From the NCBI GenBank assembly GCA_947589325.1, contig CANQAM010000020.1, positions 1 to 36,964 on the forward strand: a DNA stretch of 36,964 bases. The letters run 5' to 3'. The position numbers and the translations under genes were made by a program. Of this stretch, positions 23,275 through 33,472 are shown in pieces; within the stretch, counting starts at the first letter, position 1; each line of letters starts with the position of its first letter. The notes under the pieces are model-generated. The model ran no database searches, had not been told where the DNA came from, and worked only from the letters and a program-made list of their open reading frames with translations. Origin of the DNA: an uncultured Bacteroidales bacterium (GTDB lineage Bacteria > Bacteroidota > Bacteroidia > Bacteroidales > UBA11471).

Positions 23275-23282
23275 TACCTTTG
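23275..23282 (+). promoter_or_regulatory. -7 box of the plus-strand GT4 gene
   Basis: TACCTTTG matches TAnnTTTG exactly, 18 nt before the ATG at 23301. The -33 element is poor (TTCCG near 23251). Confidence 0.5.
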
Positions 23283-23300
23283 TGCGGTAAAACGCGAAAT

Positions 23301-24491
23301 ATGAATATTCTCTTTTATACTTGCTGGGAGGTGTCGCCGCAAAAAGGAGGCATAGAACGCATTACTTCTACGATAGCCGGTGAATTGTCAAAAAAATACG
23401 GGGCGGCTTGTTATTCCATTTATCAGATACCCATAGCAAATACCTTTGTGCGGACGTCCTTTGTCAAAACCTGCTGTATCGGTACACGAAATTTCAAAGA
23501 AAAAATATCCTCATTCATTATAGAAAATCAAATAGATATTATCATCAATCAAAGTGATTTCTATCTCACCTCGCTTTTCCGTGAAATTGTAAACGCAGTC
23601 CGCCCTCAATGCAAAATTATTTTCTGTCATCATTTTGCCCCCGGAAACGAAATCGGAAATTTCTCTTTTTCAGGTATATTACAAGAAATAAGACTTAAAA
23701 AAAAGCTATTGAGAAACTATTTGAATCTTATATTCTATCCTGTTGTCAAATGGCGAATTACACACCGTTTACACCTGAATTACGGGAAGACATACCGATA
23801 TTCCGATTGCGTTGTGCTGCTCTCCTGTAAATTCATGAAAGAATTTATGAAATGGGGCAAAATAACCGATAGCTCAAAATTTAGGGAAGTACATAACAGT
23901 TTATCTTTCAACTCATTTTTCGATATAAAGGAATACGGTCAAAAGGAAAAAACGGTCTTGATAGTGGCAAGAATGTCGGAAAAGCAAAAGAAGATTTCAC
24001 TTGCCTTGAAAATTTGGAAAGAGTTGGAAAAAGCCCCTCTCCTCTCCGACTGGAAATTGAAAATCGTCGGACTCGGTAATGACCTCGACAGATACCGTCG
24101 TTTTGTTGCCCGAAACAGGTTGAAACGGGTTTCGTTCGAGGGATTGCAAATTCCAGACCCCTATTATAGGGAAGCCTCTCTGTTTATGATGACTTCGGCA
24201 TTTGAAGGCTGGGGACTTACACTCACCGAGGCGCAACAAATGGGCTGCGTACCGTTGGCGTTCGACAGCTATGCTTCGCTGTCGGACATCATAACCGACG
24301 GCGAAAACGGCTACATCGTGCCTTACGGCGATTTACGGCAATATGCCGATAAAATGAAAGAGCTTATGCTCGATACCGGCAAGCGGCGGAAAATGGCCGC
24401 AAACGCCATCGAAAGCAGCAAACGATTCGAGAAACGGGTTATCATGGAACAATGGAAATCGCTCCTCGACGAATTGACGCTTAAAGCATAA
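23301..24491 (+). CDS. GT4 glycosyltransferase (resident type)
   Basis: The start is the ATG at 23301 (MNILFYTCWEVSPQKGGIER); a TTG 21 nt upstream lies within the promoter's -7 box. The 396-residue GT-B enzyme has the GGIER glycine loop, the VVLLSCKFMKEF domain junction near 175, VLIVARMSEKQKKISLALKIW near 217, and the donor-site SAFEGWGLTLTEAQQMG motif near 296, then DGENGYIVPYGD. It has no Shine-Dalgarno and a Bacteroidota -7 box, unlike the seven genes to its left. The 3' half is also more GC-rich, so it appears to belong to the host. It probably acts on the same or a related surface glycan, or on lipopolysaccharide. Confidence 0.9.
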   Translation: MNILFYTCWEVSPQKGGIERITSTIAGELSKKYGAACYSIYQIPIANTFVRTSFVKTCCIGTRNFKEKISSFIIENQIDIIINQSDFYLTSLFREIVNAVRPQCKIIFCHHFAPGNEIGNFSFSGILQEIRLKKKLLRNYLNLIFYPVVKWRITHRLHLNYGKTYRYSDCVVLLSCKFMKEFMKWGKITDSSKFREVHNSLSFNSFFDIKEYGQKEKTVLIVARMSEKQKKISLALKIWKELEKAPLLSDWKLKIVGLGNDLDRYRRFVARNRLKRVSFEGLQIPDPYYREASLFMMTSAFEGWGLTLTEAQQMGCVPLAFDSYASLSDIITDGENGYIVPYGDLRQYADKMKELMLDTGKRRKMAANAIESSKRFEKRVIMEQWKSLLDELTLKA

Positions 24492-24511
24492 TTTACAAAC
24501 AATGAAAATAC

Positions 24512-24545
24512 GACAAAAGCCGCTTCCATGGAAGCGGCTTTTGTC
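24512..24545. terminator. Bidirectional terminator between convergent genes
   Basis: A 34-bp perfect palindrome (arms GACAAAAGCCGCTTCCA and complement) has A-runs on the left and T-runs on the right, so it can stop transcription from both sides. It lies 20 nt after the GT4 stop and 22 nt from the TPR gene's stop. Confidence 0.9.
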
Positions 24546-24567
24546 ATTTGTACGAAAATCGGAATTT

Positions 24568-25800
24568 TTATTTGCCTTCCAACGATTTCAGTTTTTCGTT
24601 ATCGCCCAAAGTATAATATATACTTCTCAAAGCAAAAATGCAGTCGGCATTATTCGGGTCGAGTTCATAGGCTTTCTCGTAATACGTCAATGCCTGACGA
24701 CAGAGCGGGAAGATACGTTCTTCACGAGCTTTCCTGTATTCGGCATCATTTTGGATTTTATTGACTTCCTGTCCTATTTCTACTGCTTTATTATAATAGA
24801 AACGTCCCAATTCAGCCCACACGTCAGCCAAATTCGGGTCAAGTTCCAGAGCTGTTTCAAAGCTGGCTTTTGCCGCTTCTTCATTATTGATTTCTTCATA
24901 CAGGCGACCTTTCACTTTCCAATATTCGGCGCGCGGACTGGCAGCAATGGCTTTGTCCAAATAGGCGATAGCCTCTTCCGTTTTTCCGAGAGCGATGTAG
25001 ATGTTGATCATCTGTTGGAGATAGAACTCGGTGTCTTTATTGATGCCGAAACGGTTGAGAATTTCTTCCGATATAGCCATTATGTTGGCAGTATCTTTCA
25101 GATTCCCATACAATTCACCCAAGCATTGATATATGGTGAAAGAGTCGTAATTGTCCATTTCTTTGGCTCGTATCAATGCCGGCAGCGCCAAATCGTAATC
25201 TTTCGATATATAAGCTGCCAAAGCGACATAATAGCGGCTGAAAATATAGGAACTATCTACGAATCCGTTATTTACCAATTCCTGACGCTCTTTGCTGATG
25301 CCGTATTTTTCGGGTATTGCCAAATAGGTTTCCCACATTTCACAAGCCTTTTTATATTCTTTGTCTTTATAGTAAATAACGGCAGCGTCCCAAAATCCCT
25401 GATGCCTTTGCTGTATCCGGTCGATGATTTTCTTGGAATATTTCGGAGCGATTTTACCTTTTGCATTCGGCAGGGAATCCAAATACAGAGCGTGTTCGAG
25501 GTAGTTGTATTCGTCTTCCAGCGCTTTGTACATAACGTTGGCATCAAACTTCTGATTGGTAATACGTTTGTTGTCGTTTTGGTTATAAATGGCATCTTCC
25601 ACTTCGGCCGACACCCACCATGTTTTCGGGTCGTTCTGCGATTCGGGATTTTCGCGGGCTTCGTTCAAGCGGGCACGCGCCTCATCGTAATTCGGTTTTT
25701 CCTGTTTCAACTCGTTGTTTGCCCAATTGACGTTTTTTTTCTGAGCGAAAGCCCCGCTTCCGATCAGACCGATAGCAATAAAAAGAAAAATCTTTTTCAT
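24568..25800 (-). CDS. Secreted tetratricopeptide repeat protein
   Basis: The 410-residue protein begins with a Sec signal peptide (MKKIFLFIAIGLIGSGAFA, cleavage after AFA about residue 19). At least five TPR-like helix pairs follow, clearest at about 190-225, 265-290 (ALGKTEEAIAYLDKAIAASP), 291-325 (EEINNEEAAKASFETALELDPN) and 360-395 (ALTYYEKAYELDPNN). It is likely a periplasmic scaffold. It lies 16 nt after gyrA and is probably transcribed with it, an arrangement repeated in many Bacteroidales genomes. No enzymatic motif is present and its partner is unknown. Confidence 0.88.
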   Translation of the reverse strand: MKKIFLFIAIGLIGSGAFAQKKNVNWANNELKQEKPNYDEARARLNEARENPESQNDPKTWWVSAEVEDAIYNQNDNKRITNQKFDANVMYKALEDEYNYLEHALYLDSLPNAKGKIAPKYSKKIIDRIQQRHQGFWDAAVIYYKDKEYKKACEMWETYLAIPEKYGISKERQELVNNGFVDSSYIFSRYYVALAAYISKDYDLALPALIRAKEMDNYDSFTIYQCLGELYGNLKDTANIMAISEEILNRFGINKDTEFYLQQMINIYIALGKTEEAIAYLDKAIAASPRAEYWKVKGRLYEEINNEEAAKASFETALELDPNLADVWAELGRFYYNKAVEIGQEVNKIQNDAEYRKAREERIFPLCRQALTYYEKAYELDPNNADCIFALRSIYYTLGDNEKLKSLEGK

Positions 25801-25816
25801 CTTCGTTTATTTTTAA

Positions 25817-28339
25817 TTATTTGTTATTTTCAGTTGGCGTTTCGGCGACAGGATTCGTATCTTCTGCATTCTCCATTGCTTCTTCCGTCGAATCGGACAA
25901 GACCTTGCATACCGATGCTATTTCGTCGTTGCGCTTTTCGAGGTTGATGAGCCGCACGCCCTGCGTGGCGCGTCCCATAACCCGCACGTCAGCCACTTTC
26001 AGCCGCAGCGTGATGCCGGACTTGTTGATGATTACCAAATCATTTTCGTCGGTAACATTCTTTATGGCGACCAACTTGCCTGTCTTCGGCGTGATGTTCA
26101 ATGTCTTCACTCCTTTTCCGCCGCGGTTGGTTACACGGTAATCCTCTATTTCAGAACGTTTGCCGTAGCCCTGTTCCGACACGACCATAACAGTTTCTTT
26201 CTCGGGATCATTGACGCAAATCATGCCGATGACTTCATCGCCCACATTTTCGTCGAGCGTCATGCCGCGCACGCCGGTGGCGGTGCGACCCATTTCACGC
26301 ACTTTCGTTTCGTGGAAGCGGATTGCCCTACCCTCTTTGTTCGCCATGATGATTTCGCTGTCGCCGGTGGTCAGACGCACCTGTATCACTTGGTCGTCTT
26401 CGCGTATGGTGATAGCGTTCACGCCGTTGGTACGGGGACGCGAATAGGCTTCGAGGCGGGTTTTCTTGATAACGCCTTTCTTCGTGCAGAACACCAGATT
26501 GTGGGTCATGTTGTACTCCGGATCCTGCAATTGCTTGATGCGGATAAAGGCATTGACTTTATCGTCGGCGTCGATGTTCAGCAGGTTCTGTATGGCGCGG
26601 CCTTTCGAGTTTTTCGCCCCTTCGGGTATCTCGTAGACTTTAAGCCAGAAACATTTTCCTTTTTGCGTGAAGAACAGCATATAGTTGTGCATCGACGCAG
26701 GATAGATGTATTCGATGAAGTCTTCTTCGCGCGTATCGCTGCCGCGCGCCCCTACTCCGCCGCGGTTTTGTGCTCGGAAGTCGGTCAGGGGCGTACGTTT
26801 GATATAGCCCATGTGCGAAATGGTGATTATCATTTCGTCGTCGGCATAGAAGTCTTCGGCATTGAATTCTTCCGAAGAATAGATGATTTCGGTTTTCCGT
26901 TCATCGCCATACTTCTCTTTTATTTCGACCAGCTCGTCTTTGACGACCTGCATACAAACGTTTTCGTCGGAAAGTATTTCGTGGAAATATTTGATTTGCC
27001 GCATTAGCTCGTCGTATTCTTCATGCAGTTTTTCCTGCATCAGACCGGTCAGCTGGCGCAGACGCATATCGACGATTGCCGTAGCCTGCACTTCGGAGAG
27101 AGAGAAGCGTTCCATAAGGCGGTTGCGGGCTTCTTCGGGACTTTTCGACGAGCGAATGATTTGCACCACCTCGTCGATGTGGTCGCAGGCAATAATCAGG
27201 CCGTCGAGAATATGAGCGCGCTCCTCCGCTTTTTTCAAGTCGTAACGGGTGCGGCGTATCACCACCTCGTGGCGGTGTTCCACAAACGACTCGATGAGCT
27301 GTTTGAGGTTGAGCGTTACGGGACGACCCTTCACCAACGCAATGTTGTTTACGCTGAACGACGACTGCAACGCCGTCATTTTATAAAGTTTGTTGAGCAC
27401 GACGCTCGAATTGGCATCTTTCTTTATGTCGATGACGATGCGCATGCCGGCGCGGTCGGATTCGTCGTTGATGTTGGAAATGCCGTCGATGCGCTTATCT
27501 TCCACCAAATCGGCTATGCTCTTTATCAATTCGGCTTTGTTTATGCCGTAAGGTATTTCGGAGATAACGATTTTTTCGTGAGGACCGTCCGTTTCTATCT
27601 CGGCTTTCGAACGTATCACGATGCGGCCGCGACCCGTTTCGTAAGCCTCTTTTACGCCATTGTAACCGTATATATATCCACCTGTGGGGAAATCGGGAGC
27701 TTTGATGTAGTGCATCAGCTCCTCGATGGTAATGTCGCGGTTGTCGATGTAGGCGATAATGCCGTCGATGGATTCGGAAAGGTTGTGAGGCGGCATATTG
27801 GTAGCCATACCTACGGCAATACCCGACGACCCATTAATCAACAAGTTGGGAATGCGGGTAGGCAGCACCACCGGTTCGTCGAGCGTATCGTCGAAGTTCT
27901 TTTGGAAATCGACCGTTTCCTTGTCGATATCGCGCAGCATCTCCTCCGCCATTTTCGAGAGGCGGGCTTCGGTGTAACGCATGGCAGCGGGGCTGTCGCC
28001 ATCGACGGAACCGTAGTTGCCCTGTCCATCGACAAGCGGATAGCGCAGCGACCACTCCTGTCCCATGCGCACCATGGCGAAATATACCGAAGAATCGCCA
28101 TGCGGGTGATACTTACCCAGCACCTCGCCCACGATTCTCGCGGATTTTTTATAGGGTTTGTCTGAGGTATTTCCCAATTCATTCATTCCGAAAAGCACTC
28201 GGCGGTGCACCGGCTTGAAACCGTCGCGGACGTCGGGTAATGCCCGGGCTACAATCACCGACATGGAGTAATCGATGTACGACTGTTTCATCTCTTTCTC
28301 GATGTCGATTTTCAAAATTCTGTCGTTTTGCTCAATCAT
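25817..28339 (-). CDS. gyrA: DNA gyrase subunit A
   Basis: GyrA is the DNA breakage-rejoining subunit of gyrase. The 840-residue sequence aligns without gaps to E. coli numbering at the N-terminus: the catalytic tyrosine is Y122 ([10 protein letters not shown]) and the quinolone-pocket residues are S83 and F87 ([12 protein letters not shown]). The breakage-reunion domain extends to about 500. The C-terminal beta-pinwheel repeats follow, with a degenerate GyrA box ([10 protein letters not shown] near 740, instead of QRRGGKG). The last 30 residues are acidic and disordered, as is usual. It appears to be the first gene of a unit with the TPR gene. Confidence 0.98.
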   Translation of the reverse strand: MIEQNDRILKIDIEKEMKQSYIDYSMSVIVARALPDVRDGFKPVHRRVLFGMNELGNTSDKPYKKSARIVGEVLGKYHPHGDSSVYFAMVRMGQEWSLRYPLVDGQGNYGSVDGDSPAAMRYTEARLSKMAEEMLRDIDKETVDFQKNFDDTLDEPVVLPTRIPNLLINGSSGIAVGMATNMPPHNLSESIDGIIAYIDNRDITIEELMHYIKAPDFPTGGYIYGYNGVKEAYETGRGRIVIRSKAEIETDGPHEKIVISEIPYGINKAELIKSIADLVEDKRIDGISNINDESDRAGMRIVIDIKKDANSSVVLNKLYKMTALQSSFSVNNIALVKGRPVTLNLKQLIESFVEHRHEVVIRRTRYDLKKAEERAHILDGLIIACDHIDEVVQIIRSSKSPEEARNRLMERFSLSEVQATAIVDMRLRQLTGLMQEKLHEEYDELMRQIKYFHEILSDENVCMQVVKDELVEIKEKYGDERKTEIIYSSEEFNAEDFYADDEMIITISHMGYIKRTPLTDFRAQNRGGVGARGSDTREEDFIEYIYPASMHNYMLFFTQKGKCFWLKVYEIPEGAKNSKGRAIQNLLNIDADDKVNAFIRIKQLQDPEYNMTHNLVFCTKKGVIKKTRLEAYSRPRTNGVNAITIREDDQVIQVRLTTGDSEIIMANKEGRAIRFHETKVREMGRTATGVRGMTLDENVGDEVIGMICVNDPEKETVMVVSEQGYGKRSEIEDYRVTNRGGKGVKTLNITPKTGKLVAIKNVTDENDLVIINKSGITLRLKVADVRVMGRATQGVRLINLEKRNDEIASVCKVLSDSTEEAMENAEDTNPVAETPTENNK

Positions 28340-28497
28340 GTATTTTCAATCGGTTTTGTTTGTTTTTTCGCTCATGGCATACAGCCATGAAAAATCGCAC
28401 TAAGATACGACTTTCTTCCCGATTAGAAAAATTTTCGTTCGGAAAAAACGGCATCGGACGATTTATTTTCCACAAAAATTGCGATTGCGCCCTACTC

Positions 28498-28513
28498 GAC
28501 AGTTATAACTGTC
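28498..28513. repeat. 16-bp palindrome upstream of clpC
   Basis: GACAGTTATAACTGTC is a perfect palindrome about 100 bp upstream of the clpC -7 box and about 90 bp from the gyrA-side -7 candidate. It looks like a dimeric operator but matches no regulator site I can name. Confidence 0.6.
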
Positions 28514-28613
28514 AAAACGGCAGGAATAATTTTCTTAAACGGTTAAAATGCGACGCGGCATATTATTTGCACACAATAAAGCGAGAAACGACGTTTTACA
28601 AAAAAATAGTTCG

Positions 28614-28621
28614 TATATTTG
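28614..28621 (+). promoter_or_regulatory. -7 box of clpC
   Basis: TATATTTG matches TAnnTTTG exactly, 19 nt before the ATG. The -33 region is only T-rich (GTTTTAC at 28593). Confidence 0.55.
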
Positions 28622-28640
28622 TACATTAATATAGTGATTT

Positions 28641-31196
28641 ATGGAAAGAAATTTTTCGCAACGAGTACGTAATGTTTTAGGTTACAGCCGGGAAGAAGCC
28701 GAACGGTTGCAAACGCCGTTCATCGGACCGGAACATCTGCTGCTGGGAATTTTGCGAGACGGCGCCGGAAAGGCGGTCGAAGCCCTGCACTATTTAGGGG
28801 TGGAATCAGACCGGCTGAAACATACCGTAGAAGAAAAACTGCGCAGCGCCGAAACGGTTTCGACCGAAAACAGTCAGGATATAGTCATCAACAAAAATAC
28901 CGATAAAGTACTGCGAACGAGCCTGCTCGAATCGCGTCTGTTGAAAAGCGAAGTTACCGATACCGAGCATCTGCTGTTGGCGATACTCCGCGACCCCACG
29001 ACTATGGCTGCGCAAGCGCTCAACACCTATAACGTCAATTATCAGAATATTTGCGATTTTGTCAAAAACGGAGCGACACCGAAAGGCAGTACGGCAGACG
29101 ACACGAATACTTCGCCCCGCATGGGCGCCGACTTTGCCGACGACGATGACGACGAAATGGACGACAGCCGTTTTTCGGGAAAAGAGAAAAACGCTTCCAC
29201 CATTCAGATGAAAGAATCGGGCAGCGATACGCCTGTGCTCGACAACTTCGGCAACGACATGACACGTGCCGCCGAAGAAAACCGCCTCGACCCCGTCGTG
29301 GGCAGAGAGAAAGAAATCGAGCGGCTGGCGCAGATATTGAGCCGCCGCAAAAAGAACAATCCCGTGCTGATAGGCGAACCGGGCGTGGGTAAATCGGCTA
29401 TCGTCGAAGGACTTGCCCTGCGCATCGTGCAGAAAAAAGTATCCCGCGTGCTTTTCGACAAGCGGGTCATCGCTCTCGATATGGCATCGATTGTGGCCGG
29501 CACGAAATACCGCGGACAATTCGAGGAGCGTATCAAAGCCATTCTCAATGAGTTGGAAAAGAATCCGAACATCATACTGTTCATCGACGAGATACACACC
29601 ATCGTCGGTGCGGGTGGCGCAGCCGGTTCGCTCGATGCCGCCAACATGCTCAAACCGGCGCTGGCGCGCGGCGAAATACAGTGCGTAGGCGCCACCACCC
29701 TCGACGAGTATCGGAAAAGCATCGAAAAAGACGGCGCCCTCGAACGCCGCTTCCAGAAAATCATGGTATCGCCGACGACGCCAGAAGAAACGTTGCAGAT
29801 ACTGAAAAACATCAAAGACCGCTACGAAGAACACCACAACGTGTCTTACACCGATGCCGCATTGGAAGCCTGCGTGAAATTGGCAGACCGCTATATCAGC
29901 GACCGGAATTTCCCCGACAAAGCCATCGACGCGCTCGACGAAGCGGGGTCGCGCATACACATCACCCACATCGTCGTACCCAAACGCATCGAGGAGTTGG
30001 AGGCGCAAATAGAAGCGACCCGGAAAGAAAAGCTCGATGCCGTAAAAGCGCAGAAATTCGAGGAGGCTGCCATGTTCCGCGACAAAGAAACCTCCCTGCA
30101 AGGCGAGCTCGAAGAAGAGAAACGCAACTGGGAGAAAACCATGCAGGAACAGCGCGAAGTGGTCGATGCCGAAGACATCGCCGAAACCGTAGCTTCGATG
30201 TCGGGCGTACCCGTGCAGCGCATCGCGCAAGCCGAAGGGCTGCGCCTGTTGAAGATGAACGATGATTTGAAGCAATACATCATCGGACAAGATACGGCAG
30301 TCGATAAAATCGTCAAAGCCATACGCCGCAACCGCATCGGGCTGAAAGATCCGAACAAGCCTATCGGCACATTCCTGTTCTTGGGCCCGACGGGCGTAGG
30401 CAAAACGCACTTGGCGAAGAAATTGGCGGAATATCTGTTCGACTCGCCCGACGCCCTGATACGGGTGGATATGAGCGAATATATGGAAAAATTCACCGTG
30501 TCGCGATTGGTCGGTGCGCCTCCTGGATACGTGGGCTACGAGGAGGGCGGTCTGCTCACCGAAAAAGTGCGCCGCAACCCCTACTCCGTCGTCCTGCTCG
30601 ACGAATTGGAGAAGGCTCACCCCGACGTGTTCAACCTGCTGCTGCAAATCATGGACGAGGGACACGTTACCGACAGTCTGGGTCGCAAAATCGACTTCAA
30701 GAACACGATTATCATCATGACGTCGAACATCGGCACACGACAGCTCAAAGATTTCGGCCGAGGCGTGGGCTTCGATACCGGCGCCGTTTCCGACAAAGAG
30801 CTTTCGCGCTCGGTCATACAGAAGTCGCTGAACAAAGCCTTTTCGCCGGAATTTTTGAACCGCATCGACGAAATCATCACGTTCGACCAGCTCGACAAGG
30901 AGGCGATTTATAAAATCATCGACATCGAGTTGAAAGGATTTTTCGCCCGCATTGCCGAAATGGGCTATCATGCCGAGCTGACCGATGCCGCCAAAAACTT
31001 CGTTGCAGAGAAAGGGTACGACAAGCAATTCGGGGCGCGTCCGTTGAAACGGGCTATCCAAACCTACCTCGAAGACGAATTGGCAGAAACGATTTTGAAA
31101 GGCGAACTGCACGAGGGCGACACCATCGTACTCGACTGCCGCGAGGGCGATACGAAAATCACCGCCTCGATACGGCAGCTGGAGCAGCCGCTCTGA
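28641..31196 (+). CDS. clpC: ATP-dependent Clp protease ATPase ClpC
   Basis: This AAA+ unfoldase feeds ClpP and remodels stress-damaged proteins. The 851-residue protein has two N-terminal Clp_N repeats (about 1-75 and 80-145), then an acidic, probably flexible linker (DDDDDEMDD near 172). AAA-1 has Walker [10 protein letters not shown] near 244-252 and Walker B VLLFIDEIH-type (IILFIDEIH) near 312. A UVR-like coiled segment with [10 protein letters not shown] lies near 475. AAA-2 has Walker [10 protein letters not shown] near 582-590 and Walker [13 protein letters not shown] near 650. The middle segment marks it as ClpC rather than ClpB or ClpA. It has no mcsA/ctsR neighbours. A terminator follows the stop. 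Confidence 0.96.
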   Translation: MERNFSQRVRNVLGYSREEAERLQTPFIGPEHLLLGILRDGAGKAVEALHYLGVESDRLKHTVEEKLRSAETVSTENSQDIVINKNTDKVLRTSLLESRLLKSEVTDTEHLLLAILRDPTTMAAQALNTYNVNYQNICDFVKNGATPKGSTADDTNTSPRMGADFADDDDDEMDDSRFSGKEKNASTIQMKESGSDTPVLDNFGNDMTRAAEENRLDPVVGREKEIERLAQILSRRKKNNPVLIGEPGVGKSAIVEGLALRIVQKKVSRVLFDKRVIALDMASIVAGTKYRGQFEERIKAILNELEKNPNIILFIDEIHTIVGAGGAAGSLDAANMLKPALARGEIQCVGATTLDEYRKSIEKDGALERRFQKIMVSPTTPEETLQILKNIKDRYEEHHNVSYTDAALEACVKLADRYISDRNFPDKAIDALDEAGSRIHITHIVVPKRIEELEAQIEATRKEKLDAVKAQKFEEAAMFRDKETSLQGELEEEKRNWEKTMQEQREVVDAEDIAETVASMSGVPVQRIAQAEGLRLLKMNDDLKQYIIGQDTAVDKIVKAIRRNRIGLKDPNKPIGTFLFLGPTGVGKTHLAKKLAEYLFDSPDALIRVDMSEYMEKFTVSRLVGAPPGYVGYEEGGLLTEKVRRNPYSVVLLDELEKAHPDVFNLLLQIMDEGHVTDSLGRKIDFKNTIIIMTSNIGTRQLKDFGRGVGFDTGAVSDKELSRSVIQKSLNKAFSPEFLNRIDEIITFDQLDKEAIYKIIDIELKGFFARIAEMGYHAELTDAAKNFVAEKGYDKQFGARPLKRAIQTYLEDELAETILKGELHEGDTIVLDCREGDTKITASIRQLEQPL

Positions 31197-31219
31197 CAGA
31201 AACTCCGAAAAACAAGTCA

Positions 31220-31252
31220 AAATGTCAGACCGCAGGGTCTGGCATTTTTTTT
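31220..31252 (+). terminator. Intrinsic terminator after clpC
   Basis: Arms AATGTCAGACC and GGTCTGGCATT pair with one wobble around GCAG, followed by at least seven Ts. It separates clpC from htpG. Confidence 0.9.
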
Positions 31253-31299
31253 GTCTTTTTACGGACGAACCTATGAATTAACTTATAAAACATAAAACC

Positions 31300-33351
31300 A
31301 TGCAAAAAGGAACCATTGGGGTAACAACCGACAACATCTTCCCCGTCATCAAAAAGTTTTTATACAGCGACCATGAAATATTTTTGCGCGAATTGGTATC
31401 GAATGCCGTCGATGCCACGCAGAAAATAAAAACGCTGTCGTCGGTGGGCGACTATAAAGGCGAACTCGGCGACCTGAACGTAACCGTATCGATCGATGAA
31501 AAGGCCGGGACGCTGACCGTTTCCGACCACGGCATCGGCATGACCGCCGAGGAGATAGAGAAGTACATCAACCAAATCGCTTTCTCCGGCGCCGAAGAGT
31601 TCCTCGAAAAATACAAGAACGACGCCAACGCCATTATCGGGCACTTCGGCTTGGGCTTCTATTCGTCGTTCATGGTGTCGAAGAAGGTGGAGATACGCAC
31701 GCGCTCTTATCAGGACGGTGCACAGGCTGTCATGTGGAGCTGCGACGGCTCGCCCGAGTACACGATGGAAAACATCGACAAGAACGAGCGCGGTACCGAC
31801 ATCGTGCTCTACATCGACGACGAAAACAAAAATTTCCTCGAAAAATCGGAAATCGAAACCCTGCTTAAAAAATATTGCCGCTTCCTCCCCGTTCCTATCG
31901 TGTTCGGGAAAGAACAGGAATGGAAAGACGGGAAATACGTCGATACCGACAAAGACCGCATCGTCAATGACACGACACCCGCGTGGACGAAAAAGCCGGC
32001 AGATCTGACCGACGAGGAGTACCGGAAATTTTACGGCGACCTCTATCCCATGATGGACGAACCGCTGTTCTGGATTCACCTCAATGTCGATTACCCCTTC
32101 AAGCTCACGGGTATTCTCTACTTCCCGAAAATCCGTAACAATTTCGACATCAACAAAAACCGCATACAGCTCTACTGCAACCAAGTGTTCGTAACCGATT
32201 CCGTCGAAGGCATCGTACCCGAATTTCTGATGTTGCTGCAAGGTGTCATCGATTCGCCCGACATTCCGCTGAACGTATCGCGCTCGTACTTGCAAAGCGA
32301 CTCCAACGTGAAGAAAATTTCGACCTACATCACCAAAAAGGTCGCCGACCGGTTGCAGGAAATCTTCAACAGCGACCGCAAGCAGTACGAAGAAAAGTGG
32401 GACGACATCAAGCTGTTCATCGAATACGGTATGCTCTCCGACGAAAAATTCTATGAAAAGGCGCAGAAATTCGCCCTGCTCAAAGACACGACGAACAAAT
32501 ATTATACGCTCGACGAATACAAAACTTTGATTGAGAGCGAACAGACCGACAAAGATAAAAATCTGGTTTACCTCTACGCCACCGACCACATTGCCCAGTA
32601 CAACTACATCGAAGCCGCCCAGAACAAAGGATACAGCGTGCTGCTGATGGATGGACAGCTCGACGTGCCTTTCATCGGTATGTTGGAGCAGAAGCTGGAA
32701 AAGAGCCGTTTCGTGCGCGTCGATAGCGACACCGTCGAAAATCTGATTCGCAAAGAGGATAAGAAAGAGGTCGCCCTCACGCCGGAACAGCGCGAAATGC
32801 TCACGACCGTATTCAAGTCGCAGATACCGACGGTGGAGAAAGCCGAGTTCATGGTCATGTTCGAGGCTGTTGGCGAAACCGCCGCACCTATCGTCATCAC
32901 GCAAAACGAGTTCATGCGCCGTATGAAAGATATGTCCGCCCTGCAACCCGGCATGAGCTTCTACGGCGAGATGCCCGACAGCTACAACCTCATCGTCAAT
33001 ACGTTGCACCCGCTTTCGCAACGGGTATTGAGCGAGAGCGAAACGGCTTGCGGCAACGATCTGACGCCGTTGCGCACGCAACTGAAATCGCTGAACGACG
33101 AAATCGCCAAGCTGCAAGAGGCTGCCAAAGGCAAGAAAGACGAGAAAATTCCCGTCGCCGACAAAGATGCCCTCAAAAACAAAGAGGACGAAGCGGCAGC
33201 GCTGCGCAAAAAGGAGGAAACGATACTCTCCGACTACGCCGCACAAAACAAGCTCGTCCGTCAATTGATAGACTTGGCTTTGATTTCCAACAATATGCTG
33301 AAAGGCGAAGCGTTGAGCCGATTCGTAAAACGTTCGGTGGAACTGCTGTAA
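31300..33351 (+). CDS. htpG: Hsp90-family chaperone HtpG
   Basis: HtpG is the bacterial Hsp90. In the 683-residue protein the ATP-binding domain carries RELVSNAVDATQKIK (about 24-38), DHGIGMT near 78-84, the GHFGLGFYSSFMV lid near 112, and the GTDIVLYI strand near 167. The middle domain has the NVSRSYLQSD loop near 327. The C-terminal dimerisation domain is interrupted by a lysine- and glutamate-rich helical insert (about residues 585-640), which accounts for the extra length over E. coli HtpG (624 aa) and is seen in Bacteroidota. It lies between two terminators and is probably its own unit; no -7 box was found with confidence in the 103-bp upstream gap. Confidence 0.97.
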   Translation: MQKGTIGVTTDNIFPVIKKFLYSDHEIFLRELVSNAVDATQKIKTLSSVGDYKGELGDLNVTVSIDEKAGTLTVSDHGIGMTAEEIEKYINQIAFSGAEEFLEKYKNDANAIIGHFGLGFYSSFMVSKKVEIRTRSYQDGAQAVMWSCDGSPEYTMENIDKNERGTDIVLYIDDENKNFLEKSEIETLLKKYCRFLPVPIVFGKEQEWKDGKYVDTDKDRIVNDTTPAWTKKPADLTDEEYRKFYGDLYPMMDEPLFWIHLNVDYPFKLTGILYFPKIRNNFDINKNRIQLYCNQVFVTDSVEGIVPEFLMLLQGVIDSPDIPLNVSRSYLQSDSNVKKISTYITKKVADRLQEIFNSDRKQYEEKWDDIKLFIEYGMLSDEKFYEKAQKFALLKDTTNKYYTLDEYKTLIESEQTDKDKNLVYLYATDHIAQYNYIEAAQNKGYSVLLMDGQLDVPFIGMLEQKLEKSRFVRVDSDTVENLIRKEDKKEVALTPEQREMLTTVFKSQIPTVEKAEFMVMFEAVGETAAPIVITQNEFMRRMKDMSALQPGMSFYGEMPDSYNLIVNTLHPLSQRVLSESETACGNDLTPLRTQLKSLNDEIAKLQEAAKGKKDEKIPVADKDALKNKEDEAAALRKKEETILSDYAAQNKLVRQLIDLALISNNMLKGEALSRFVKRSVELL

Positions 33352-33377
33352 TTCCTCCGACCCTTTTCGATATCCCG

Positions 33378-33412
33378 AACAGCAGGCATTTGCAATGATG
33401 CCTGCTGTTTTT
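33378..33412 (+). terminator. Intrinsic terminator after htpG
   Basis: Perfect 12-bp arms AACAGCAGGCAT and ATGCCTGCTGTT around an 8-nt loop, followed by a short T-run (TTT GTGTTTT). It begins 27 nt after the stop. Confidence 0.9.
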
Positions 33413-33448
33413 GTGTTTTCCGGATTGCCGTTTTTACAAACAGATTCG

Positions 33449-33456
33449 TATATTTG
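33449..33456 (+). promoter_or_regulatory. -7 box of the aldo/keto reductase gene
   Basis: TATATTTG matches TAnnTTTG exactly, 17 nt before the ATG. A TTG at 33425-33427 is 21 nt upstream as a weak -33. Confidence 0.55.
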
Positions 33457-33472
33457 CAAAAAACAGAAAGAC

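Larger units (their letters stand above)
28340..28640. other. Divergent gyrA-clpC intergenic region
   Basis: 301 bp with no gene. It contains a weak minus-strand -7 candidate for gyrA (TATCTTAG, 28399-28406, one mismatch), a 16-bp palindrome (28498-28513), and the clpC -7 box at the right end. Confidence 0.6.

Noticed and set aside
24502-25947. Plus-strand open frame of 481 codons opposite the TPR gene
   Set aside because: It is a low-complexity, Phe/Ile-rich reverse translation of the TPR repeats, with no promoter of its own.
28806-31220. Minus-strand open frame of 804 codons inside clpC
   Set aside because: It is the antisense of a well-conserved GC-rich gene. Its translation is rich in Phe, Val, His and Arg and has no domain pattern, whereas the plus strand encodes a complete ClpC.
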